Source of the DNA: Chitinimonas arctica
Lineage (GTDB): Bacteria > Pseudomonadota > Gammaproteobacteria > Burkholderiales > Chitinimonadaceae
Direction of reading: 5' to 3'
Length of the DNA stretch: 64,000 nt
Assembly (NCBI RefSeq): GCF_007431345.1
Contig: NZ_CP041730.1
Coordinates: 2,728,001-2,792,000 of the forward strand
In this document: piece by piece, positions 17,287 to 25,776 of the stretch
How the letters are laid out: every line of letters starts with the position of its first letter
Position numbering within the stretch: the stretch's first letter is position 1
Program-made: the position numbers and the translations under genes
Notes under the pieces: model-generated
The model's input: the letters and a program-made list of their open reading frames with translations, nothing else
Told to the model about the DNA's origin: nothing
The model's database searches: none

Positions 17287-17320
17287 AGGGACTTTGAGCA
17301 ATCAAAGTCCCTTTTGTTTT
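17287..17320 (+). terminator. Rho-independent terminator after the PEP-CTERM gene
   Basis: AGGGACTTTGA (17287-17297) and TCAAAGTCCCT (17302-17312) form a perfect 11-bp stem with a 4-base loop, followed by TTTGTTTT. It ends the PEP-CTERM transcript and separates it from the LRR gene. Confidence 0.9.
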
Positions 17321-17429
17321 ATCCACGCCCCCTATTCCGGGGCGATAGCAAGCTACTTGCCGCCGTTCCCGCGCAAAAGCCCGTAAGTCAAAGCCGATCA
17401 CAATAGCCACCCGCGCCTATTGCCGCTTC

Positions 17430-17480
17430 CTTGGTTCGTGCTCGCCGCCATTCAGGCCGAGCACGCTTGCTGGACCAAGC
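17430..17480. repeat. Extended inverted repeat upstream of LRR gene 1
   Basis: CGTGCTCG (17437-17444) pairs with CGAGCACG (17458-17465) across a 13-base loop. The flanking CTTGGT (about 17430) can pair with ACCAAG (about 17473), giving a longer bulged stem. It lies about 80 bases before the LRR start and could be an operator or a leader hairpin. No T-run follows, so it is not a typical terminator. Confidence 0.45.
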
Positions 17481-17548
17481 TCCCTTTCCAACGGGCACGT
17501 CGGTCCAGTTCATCTTGTAAATACCCAGAAGCAAGTGGAGACCTCAGC

Positions 17549-18856
17549 ATGGATTTATCCAGGATCTGTCGAACTCATTCCCTCGAATTGGCGTCTGCCG
17601 GATTGGATTCCAAACATCCAAAGGAATGGACCGCAGAATTTCGCCATAGACATTCCGTCGATTCGGTGAATACCAAACGACCGTTGAAACTGCTCGCCGG
17701 TAGCAGGTTGCGCCAAGTACTAGCCGACCTGAAGGGCCGCGATCCATACCAGACGAGCCTTGATCTAAGTCAGGACAAAATAGGTGAGAAAGGCGCACAG
17801 GCGCTGGCCGACACCCTACGGCACAACGCCCATGTCGCCAGGCTCTTCCTGGCGTGTAACCAGCTCGGACCAAAGAGCGCACCAGCGCTCGCCGACATCC
17901 TGCAGCACACACCCAAGCTGATCGAACTCGAACTATGGCATAACGATCTTGGCGCCGACATGTGGGGAGCGGGCGTGGGCGGGGCGTTGAAGCAAGCGTC
18001 CAGCTTGACCAGGCTAGGCGTGGGCAGCAATGGACTAGGAAGGGCCGGCGCGGTGTCCTTGGCTCGCAACTTGCAGCACAGAACCAATCTGCAAATGCTC
18101 GACCTGGATAACAACCAGATCGACAGTTCCGGTATGCAGGCGCTCGTCCCGGTTTTGGAGCGCAATCCCAGCCTGAGCTACCTCAGCCTTAACTGTAACC
18201 AGCTCGGCGATACCGGCGCGCAGGCGCTGGCGCGCGCACTACGGCGGGAAGTCGGCCCGATCTCGCTTGAACTGGGCGAAAACCAGATCGGCAGCATCGG
18301 CGCAGAAGCGCTGGCCGCGTTCGTGCAGCAGTCCGAATGCGTGACCCGACTCGACTTGGCAGACAACCGAATCGATACCCGCGGCGCACTAGCCCTGGCT
18401 GATGCCCTGCGGTTCGACCCCAGTATGGAGTCGCTCAGTCTGGCCAGAAACCCCATCGGTGAAGACGGCGTAATCGCCTTGTTCGGGGCCCTGCAGCAAA
18501 AATCCAGCCTGACCTTGCTCAACCTGGGTGGAGTACCGATCAGTGCTGTAGGCTTGGCAGCGTTAGCCTCTGCACTGAAACGCAACAGCAAACTTGCCAC
18601 GCTCTATCTGGGTCCCGTCAGCGACGCCAATATGCACGAAGTATTGGAAGCCTTGCGTGGCAATCATACGCTCACTTCCCTGGATGCTTCACGCAGGGGT
18701 GAGCGGGAGTTCAGCCCGGGTCTGGAAGAACCACCGACCTTGGCTGGCGATCCCGAAATGAAGGACGACTCGACATGGTTAGCTATCAGAAAATTATTAG
18801 AGCGCAATCTTGCCTTGGCCCGGAAACGCCATATCGGTGGCTATCGGTTGAAATAA
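17549..18856 (+). CDS. Ribonuclease-inhibitor-type leucine-rich-repeat protein 1
   Basis: The 435-residue product is built from about 11 repeats of roughly 28 residues between about 70 and 385, each like LDLSQDKIGEKGAQALADTL. This is the RI/NLRC-type LRR form more typical of eukaryotic proteins and of bacterial effectors. There is no signal peptide or membrane helix. The polar N-terminus (MDLSRICRTHSLELASAG) could carry a type III secretion signal, but no secretion genes are in the window. GGAG precedes ATG 17549. Base composition looks lower in GC than neighbouring genes. It is convergent with a second LRR gene. Function is unknown; a protein-binding role is inferred. Confidence 0.85.
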   Translation: MDLSRICRTHSLELASAGLDSKHPKEWTAEFRHRHSVDSVNTKRPLKLLAGSRLRQVLADLKGRDPYQTSLDLSQDKIGEKGAQALADTLRHNAHVARLFLACNQLGPKSAPALADILQHTPKLIELELWHNDLGADMWGAGVGGALKQASSLTRLGVGSNGLGRAGAVSLARNLQHRTNLQMLDLDNNQIDSSGMQALVPVLERNPSLSYLSLNCNQLGDTGAQALARALRREVGPISLELGENQIGSIGAEALAAFVQQSECVTRLDLADNRIDTRGALALADALRFDPSMESLSLARNPIGEDGVIALFGALQQKSSLTLLNLGGVPISAVGLAALASALKRNSKLATLYLGPVSDANMHEVLEALRGNHTLTSLDASRRGEREFSPGLEEPPTLAGDPEMKDDSTWLAIRKLLERNLALARKRHIGGYRLK

Positions 18857-18896
18857 ACCATGATTTCATCCGACATCCCGGATGGGGTCGCTTGTG

Positions 18897-20327
18897 TTAG
18901 CGACTGCCAAACGAAGGCGGAGTGAGCGTGCATAAACGTACCTTGATTTCGTCAATCTCATGCATGCCGTGTAGCGCGGTTTCGTGGTCGGTACAAACTA
19001 TCAGCGCTGCTTTGAAATACCACTCGGCCGCTTGAAAATATTGCTTCGCCATTTGCTTTTGGCCCTCTTTGACCAGCCCATCGGCCACCTTGATTTTCAG
19101 TCGGGCGTTTTCAATTTCCCGTCGCACAGTGCTAAGGAAGCGCGGCGCCCCGCATGTTCGCTCCGCGCGCTTGAATTGAACACATGCCGCCATCAGGAGG
19201 CGGGTATTGGCCAATTGCCTGCCCGCCTCGAGAAAAGCCTCTGCGCGCGCGTATGCCAGTGTTTCATTGCGCGAGAGTAATGTACCGATATCGTCCAGGA
19301 TGTGCTTGGCGATACGCGCGGAGCTATCAAACGATGGCCTCAAATCGAGGGCAGGCATATCTATCAGGGTTGAATTTAGCTGTAGCCCCTCGGCAAGCGC
19401 ATTTGCACCATCGTCACCGATTTTATTGCTCCAAAGCCCAAGGACGGCCAAGGAAGTATTGAGCGGGAGCGCTCGGGCCAGCTTCCGCGCACCGGCATCG
19501 CCGATGGCATTATGGCTCAGGTCGATCTGAGTTAAATGTAAATTGCTTTCCAGCGCAGTCGCCAGTGCTTCCGCGCCCTTATCGCCGATTTTGTTGTGGC
19601 AACAATAAAGCGAGGTTAGATTGGTATTGCGTGACAGCCCACGGGCAAATTCTTCCATGCCATCGCTTTCAAGGCTACATGCGATTAGCGCAAGTGATGT
19701 GAGCGGCGTTCTGTATGTAAGCACCCGGGCCAAGGCCCGCAGACCGATTTCGCCGCAAGTATTATGATTTAGCGTGAGATTGACGAGCGGGCACCCGCGG
19801 ATAAGCGATTCAGCCAGCGAGCTGATGCCGCTGGGACCAAATTGGTTTACAGAAAGATCGAGAACGGTCAGGCCGCGACTGTGAGGTAAGGCATTTGCCA
19901 GCGCGTGTGCACCGCGTGCACCGATCTGGTTTTCACGTAGTTCGAGTACATGGAGGGTATTGTTTTGCTGGAGCCCTTTGGCAAGCGCTTCCGCACCTTG
20001 GTTGCCAACGTTCATCCGATAGAGCGAGAGCGCGGTGAGGCCAGTTTCGGCGAGCGCATTGGCCAGTATGTGTGCGGCTTGTTGACCGCAAGTGTTGTGC
20101 GCCAGTTCAAGCGTTTGGACTTGGCGATTTTTTTTGAGCAGATCGACAAGCTCCCCGATATCGCCGGGACTGAAGTCCGCGCCCTCCAGTCTAATCGCCT
20201 CGAGCGTTCGATCGCATTTACGCAGGCGATCGTAAAATTCGCGTATGCGTTCGCTTTGCCGATCTTCCGACGTAGATTGCGCGGCATATCCGGCGCTTAC
20301 GGAAAGGGGTGTGCCTGAAATCATCAT
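18897..20327 (-). CDS. Ribonuclease-inhibitor-type leucine-rich-repeat protein 2 with helical tail
   Basis: The 476-residue product has a Ser/Thr-rich N-terminus (MMISGTPLSVSAGYAAQS), then about ten 28-residue RI-type LRRs (for example LELRENQIGARGAHALANAL) from about 60 to 330. A C-terminal region of about 140 residues is predicted mostly helical, Ala/Lys/Glu-rich, with TPR-like spacing (YFQAAEWYFKAALIVCTDHETAL). The first LRR protein lacks this tail. No signal peptide is seen. The two genes share repeat type but are clearly diverged, so they are related rather than recently duplicated. A secreted effector or scaffold is possible but unproven. Confidence 0.85.
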   Translation of the reverse strand: MMISGTPLSVSAGYAAQSTSEDRQSERIREFYDRLRKCDRTLEAIRLEGADFSPGDIGELVDLLKKNRQVQTLELAHNTCGQQAAHILANALAETGLTALSLYRMNVGNQGAEALAKGLQQNNTLHVLELRENQIGARGAHALANALPHSRGLTVLDLSVNQFGPSGISSLAESLIRGCPLVNLTLNHNTCGEIGLRALARVLTYRTPLTSLALIACSLESDGMEEFARGLSRNTNLTSLYCCHNKIGDKGAEALATALESNLHLTQIDLSHNAIGDAGARKLARALPLNTSLAVLGLWSNKIGDDGANALAEGLQLNSTLIDMPALDLRPSFDSSARIAKHILDDIGTLLSRNETLAYARAEAFLEAGRQLANTRLLMAACVQFKRAERTCGAPRFLSTVRREIENARLKIKVADGLVKEGQKQMAKQYFQAAEWYFKAALIVCTDHETALHGMHEIDEIKVRLCTLTPPSFGSR

Positions 20328-20513
20328 TGAGACGGTTCCTGTGCCAAACGCTCCGGCTCCCTGGGCGAGACGATATCCGGCAACGCCGCCCGCTAGGGGC
20401 TATTTCAAAGTGCAGCTTGTCCAATTTATTGCCACGGCTGCAGTGGCAGCGTATTGCGATTTCACCCAAATTTTTGCTTTAACGTAAAAGAGTGGATCCA
20501 GCGTTGGGCGGAC

Positions 20514-20528
20514 TTCATACAACTTCAC
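20514..20528 (+). promoter_or_regulatory. Possible CreB-box-like direct repeat upstream of creD
   Basis: TTCAT-ACAAC-TTCAC lies 66 bases before the creD start. The E. coli CreB tag is remembered as TTCAC-N6-TTCAC, so this repeat has one mismatch and a spacer one base shorter. It is offered only as a candidate because creD is the classical CreB target. Confidence 0.3.
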
Positions 20529-20593
20529 ACTCGCCGCATCCTTAGCGCACACGACCTTTGCATACTTGCTGCCATCTCAACGAGGAGCGAGTG

Positions 20594-21919
20594 ATGTCTA
20601 GATCTTTATTCCTGAAGGTATTGGCCATCGGGGTGCTGGCGCTGCTGCTGCTGATCCCGCTGTCCATGGTGAGCGGCATGGTGTCGGATAGGCAGATGTT
20701 CCGCGAGCAGGCCATCAAATCGATTTCGGATGGCACGGCCGGCAGCCAATTGCTGGCCGGACCGGTCTGGGTGCTGCCCTACCGGCAACAGGTGCAAGTC
20801 ACGGCCAGCGACAATTCGGGCGCCACGCATACCGCCTGGCGCGATTTCCAGGTGCGCGTGCTGCCGGATAAACTGGCCGTGGGTGGCCGCCTGCGCACCG
20901 AGATGTTGCGGCGGGGGATCTACGAGACCCAGCGCTACACCGCCGACCTGACCGTCAAGGGCCACTTCGTGCTGCCGGCCAATGCGGGTCTGGCGGCGGA
21001 TGCCACGCGGCAATGGGGTCAGCCTTATTTAAGCGTGGGTGTGCAGGATGTGCGCGGCATCAAGGCCAGTCCCACCACGGAATGGGGTAAGGAAAAGGTC
21101 GGTTTTGCACCGGGTGCCAAGCTGAAAGCCCTGGGCAGCGGTATCCACGCCATGTTGCCGAACTACGATGGCAACGCCGTCACCGTGCCCTTCAGCTTCA
21201 AGCTGACACTGGATGGGATGGATGATTTGAGTTTGCTGCCGCTGGGTCGCGATACCGAGGTTTCGCTGCAATCGGATTGGCAAACACCCAGCTTCTTCGG
21301 CCGCTTCCTGCCGGAAAACCGCGATTATGGTCCACAGGGCTTTACGGCACGCTGGCGTGCGTCCTGGTTCTCCAGCAATTTGAGCGAGCATTTCGAAAAC
21401 TGCGTGCAGAGCAATGAATGCGACCCGTTCCGTGGCGCCAGCATGGGCGTGCGCCTGGTCGAGCCGGTAGATGTCTACTTGCAGAGTGAACGGGCGGTGA
21501 AGTATGGCTTTCTGTTTGTCTTTCTCACCTTCTGCACCTTCTTCCTGACGGAAGTACTCAAGCGCGTCAGCATCCATCCGGTGCAGTACGGCCTGGTCGG
21601 CATGTCGCTGGCGGTGTTCTTCCTCCTGCTATTGTCCTTTGCCGAGCAGTGGTCCTTTACGCCGGCCTATTTGTTGGCGGCGACAGCCTGCGTTGCACAG
21701 AATGGCTTCTATGCCGCCCATGCCCTGGGCAGCAGATTGCGGGGCCTGGCATTTGCCGCGCTGCTGGCGGGCCTCTATGCGATGTTATTCGTCCTGCTGC
21801 GCTCGGCCGATCATGCTCTGCTGCTGGGTTCCATCCTGTTGTTCGGCCTGTTGACGGCCGCGATGGTGCTGACCCGCAAGCTGGATTGGTATGGCTTGAA
21901 CAATGTGGAGGAGAAATAA
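20594..21919 (+). CDS. creD: Inner-membrane protein CreD
   Basis: CreD (441 aa) begins MSRSLFLKVLAIGVLALLLLIP, a first membrane helix. It has a large periplasmic domain with family motifs (REQAIKSISDGTAGSQLLAGPVW in broken form near residues 35-58, and ETQRYTADLTVKGHF) and a C-terminal block of five or so helices (EVLKRVSIHPVQYGLVGMSL). Size matches the family (about 450). GAGGAG precedes the ATG. CreD protects against envelope stress and colicins in E. coli and is activated by CreB. Here it is separated from creBC by three unrelated genes. Confidence 0.9.
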   Translation: MSRSLFLKVLAIGVLALLLLIPLSMVSGMVSDRQMFREQAIKSISDGTAGSQLLAGPVWVLPYRQQVQVTASDNSGATHTAWRDFQVRVLPDKLAVGGRLRTEMLRRGIYETQRYTADLTVKGHFVLPANAGLAADATRQWGQPYLSVGVQDVRGIKASPTTEWGKEKVGFAPGAKLKALGSGIHAMLPNYDGNAVTVPFSFKLTLDGMDDLSLLPLGRDTEVSLQSDWQTPSFFGRFLPENRDYGPQGFTARWRASWFSSNLSEHFENCVQSNECDPFRGASMGVRLVEPVDVYLQSERAVKYGFLFVFLTFCTFFLTEVLKRVSIHPVQYGLVGMSLAVFFLLLLSFAEQWSFTPAYLLAATACVAQNGFYAAHALGSRLRGLAFAALLAGLYAMLFVLLRSADHALLLGSILLFGLLTAAMVLTRKLDWYGLNNVEEK

Positions 21920-22354
21920 ATGTCAATGTACGTCCCTTGCTTGTCGGGACGGGCGGCCACGCCCACCAGCCTGCGCCGCACGATACGGGCGGCGCAGTGG
22001 TGCGGGCTGCTGCCCATGCTGGGCGGCAGCCTGATCCTGGGGGGGTGGGTCTATAGCGCCGCCAATTTCCTGCCGCTGATCGGTCTGCTCAATGTGCTGT
22101 TGGGATTCGCCCTGTTCGGCGCGGGAGCGGGCTTGATCTACGCCGCCTACTTGCGCGCCGGCAGGCGCCGGGTACCCGGCGCGGGCCTGGCGATTGTCCT
22201 GCTGATGGCCAATTTCCCGCTGGCGCTGTTGTTTGGCGGGGTGGCCGCCCAGGTGGAGGAGCAGCGTCTGCAAGCGGCGGCCTGCGTGCCGGCCGCGACT
22301 TTGCAACACGCCGAGCCGACCGGCCTGGCCGACGCGCGGAGACGGCCATGCTGA
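21920..22354 (+). CDS. Hypothetical membrane protein downstream of creD
   Basis: A 144-residue ORF starts directly after the creD stop, so it is cotranscribed. Three hydrophobic segments are visible at about residues 28-48, 52-76 and 87-108 (LAIVLLMANFPLALLFGG), followed by a short polar tail with Cys. No family is recognised. Tight spacing suggests a role with CreD in the membrane. Confidence 0.7.
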   Translation: MSMYVPCLSGRAATPTSLRRTIRAAQWCGLLPMLGGSLILGGWVYSAANFLPLIGLLNVLLGFALFGAGAGLIYAAYLRAGRRRVPGAGLAIVLLMANFPLALLFGGVAAQVEEQRLQAAACVPAATLQHAEPTGLADARRRPC

Positions 22355-22358
22355 GCAC

Positions 22359-23684
<1,326 letters not shown>

Positions 23685-23754
23685 GTTTTGCCTTTATCGA
23701 TCGGATGAGGCCGACCTTTCTGCGGAAACCCGGCGGCTTTTGGCCAACCGGGGG

Positions 23755-24288
23755 CTACAGTGTTTCGATCAGATGGTTCTGATTGGTGTAGATGCAGATG
23801 TCACCGGCGATTTCGAGTGATTTTTTGACAATCAGTTCAGGCGCCAGCTCGGTATGTTCGAATAAAGCGCGGGCGGCGGCCTGGGCGAATGCCCCGCCCG
23901 AGCCGATGGCGGCAATACCTTGTTCGGGTTCAAGCACGTCGCCATTGCCGGTAATGACCAGGGTGGCGGTCTTGTCCGCCACGATCAGCATGGCTTCCAG
24001 GCGCCGCAGCATGCGGTCGGTACGCCAATCCTTGGCCAATTCCACGGCGGAACGCAGCAGGTGGCCCTGGTGCTTTTCCAGCTTGGCTTCGAAACGCTCG
24101 AATAGAGTGAAGGCATCGGCGGTACCGCCGGCGAAGCCGACGATCACCTTGTCGTGATAAAGCTTGCGCACCTTGCGGGCGGTGGATTTGATCACCACAT
24201 TGCCTAGGGTGACCTGGCCGTCGCCGCCCAGGGCGACCTGGTCGCCTCGGCGGACTGAAAGAATGGTGGTGCCGTCAAATTGCTGCAT
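23755..24288 (-). CDS. hslV: HslV, peptidase subunit of the HslUV protease
   Basis: HslV (177 aa) is a threonine peptidase related to the proteasome beta subunit. The N-terminus MQQFDGTTILSVRRGD gives a mature protein beginning with the catalytic Thr after removal of the first residues. GDGQVTLGN and GFAGGTADAFTLFE are family-typical. It forms a complex with HslU encoded just downstream. There is nothing unusual in the sequence. Confidence 0.97.
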   Translation of the reverse strand: MQQFDGTTILSVRRGDQVALGGDGQVTLGNVVIKSTARKVRKLYHDKVIVGFAGGTADAFTLFERFEAKLEKHQGHLLRSAVELAKDWRTDRMLRRLEAMLIVADKTATLVITGNGDVLEPEQGIAAIGSGGAFAQAAARALFEHTELAPELIVKKSLEIAGDICIYTNQNHLIETL

Positions 24289-24388
24289 GGGACTTGTCCG
24301 AGGGAGTGGGATACTTCCCTGAACATGGGGGGCTTACGCTTGGATTACAAGCTCACGACGAATCGGCGGACGGTACGCCGGGACGTGC

Positions 24389-25630
24389 TTATTTTTTCCG
24401 GACGATGGTGGCGACTTCGGCGATGCCCATGATGCGGAACAGGGCCACGATCAGTTCATTGGCACCGATCAGGGTGACATGCTTGGACTGCGCGGTGAGC
24501 GCCACCAAGGTATTCATCAGCATGCCGGCGCTGACGAAGTCCACTCGCGGTACGCGGGAAAAATCTATCCGTACCTCGCTATGCGTATTGGCGTACTCGT
24601 GCAGCGGGGCAAAGACGGCGTCGCTGGCCGAGATGATGGCGCCTTCGAACTTGAAGGCATCCTCGTCGGGTTCCGGCGGCGGCGCTTCGGCCCGCAGCTT
24701 GGCATCGTCGGCGGCGACCTCGGCCACGGTCTTGGTCTTGGCGGTGGCATCCCAGGAGGGCGGCGACATCTCGTAGGTGATGGCGTAATCCACCGCGGTG
24801 TTCTCGAAATCCTCCTGCAAGCCCAGCAGCTGGAAGATTTCCATCAGCAGCAGCCAGTAGGGCGCTTCTTCTTCCACCCGGCGCATGACTTCGATGCGGG
24901 TTTTGAGCTTTTCGGCGAAGGCGGGCCCTCCCGTAGGCTGGAACTTGGCTTTCTTCTTCTTGAATTTGACCCAGCGGGCCACGATGGCTGCCGCGGCGGC
25001 CGATTCGATCTGATCGATCCGGCCGAAATCGACGCGGACGGCCACCCCGGTCTGGGTGTGCTTTTCCAATTGGTCGAGCAAGCCTTCGATACCGTCGGCG
25101 ATAACCTTATGGGGAAACAGGAAATACGGGCCGCCGGCCTTGGCCGCCTGGGGGGCCGCCGCCGGTTTGCTGCTCGCCCCGCCGCTTTGCCAGACCGGCG
25201 CGCTGCGTTCGAACTCCACCACGAATTTCAGGGCAAGCTCGTCGAACTCGGCGCGGCGATTGCGCATTTGATAAAGGTCGAACAGCATCAGCCAGGTGTC
25301 GAAGGCATGGTGGCCTTCGGCGGTGACGATATCGCCGGCCAGGATGGAAATGGCATCGTCGATCTGGTCGTTGGCGAAGCTGACCGCCGCCTGCTCCATG
25401 GCCGGCGACAGCATATCGCTTTCGGCCACATCGATCTTGGCGGCGGATATCGTTGCCGGACCGATGGTGGTGAAGTCGAGTACCGGCAACTCGCGTTGCG
25501 CCTCGGCTGCTTCCACCGATTCCACAGCCTGCCCGCCCGGCGGGACGGCAGCCTTGGGCTGGACCAGTCGCGGTGCCTTGGGCAGCGGTTCGTCCGGCGT
25601 TACGTCTTTTTTCTTGAAGAAGGAAAACAC
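24389..25630 (-). CDS. STAS-domain cytoplasmic protein
   Basis: The product (413 aa from GTG 25630) begins FSFFKKKDVTPDEPLPKAP. Its C-terminal 85 residues form a STAS fold (VRIDFSRVPRVDFVSAGML), and a related repeat is seen earlier (VRVDFGRIDQIESAAAAA), so it may hold two STAS-like units. STAS domains act in anti-sigma antagonism or transporter regulation. No transporter or kinase is adjacent, so its partner is unknown. ATG/GTG choice is uncertain: a longer reading frame goes upstream to 25726 but has no family-like sequence. Confidence 0.75.
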   Translation of the reverse strand: MFSFFKKKDVTPDEPLPKAPRLVQPKAAVPPGGQAVESVEAAEAQRELPVLDFTTIGPATISAAKIDVAESDMLSPAMEQAAVSFANDQIDDAISILAGDIVTAEGHHAFDTWLMLFDLYQMRNRRAEFDELALKFVVEFERSAPVWQSGGASSKPAAAPQAAKAGGPYFLFPHKVIADGIEGLLDQLEKHTQTGVAVRVDFGRIDQIESAAAAAIVARWVKFKKKKAKFQPTGGPAFAEKLKTRIEVMRRVEEEAPYWLLLMEIFQLLGLQEDFENTAVDYAITYEMSPPSWDATAKTKTVAEVAADDAKLRAEAPPPEPDEDAFKFEGAIISASDAVFAPLHEYANTHSEVRIDFSRVPRVDFVSAGMLMNTLVALTAQSKHVTLIGANELIVALFRIMGIAEVATIVRKK

Positions 25631-25776
25631 CACAATTTTGCCCCGATAGCCCGCGCTTCTCACGCGCGGTGCGCCGATTCTACTGCCTGAGGTGGAAAAT
25701 GCGCACCCCTTGTCTGCAAGGTACACACGTCAGTCTACCGCTTGGACGGTGCTGGACAAGCCCCGCGTATGCTAAT

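Noticed and set aside
18857..18896. CATCC/GGATG stem between the two LRR genes as a terminator
   Set aside because: The stem is only five bases and no T-run follows on either strand.
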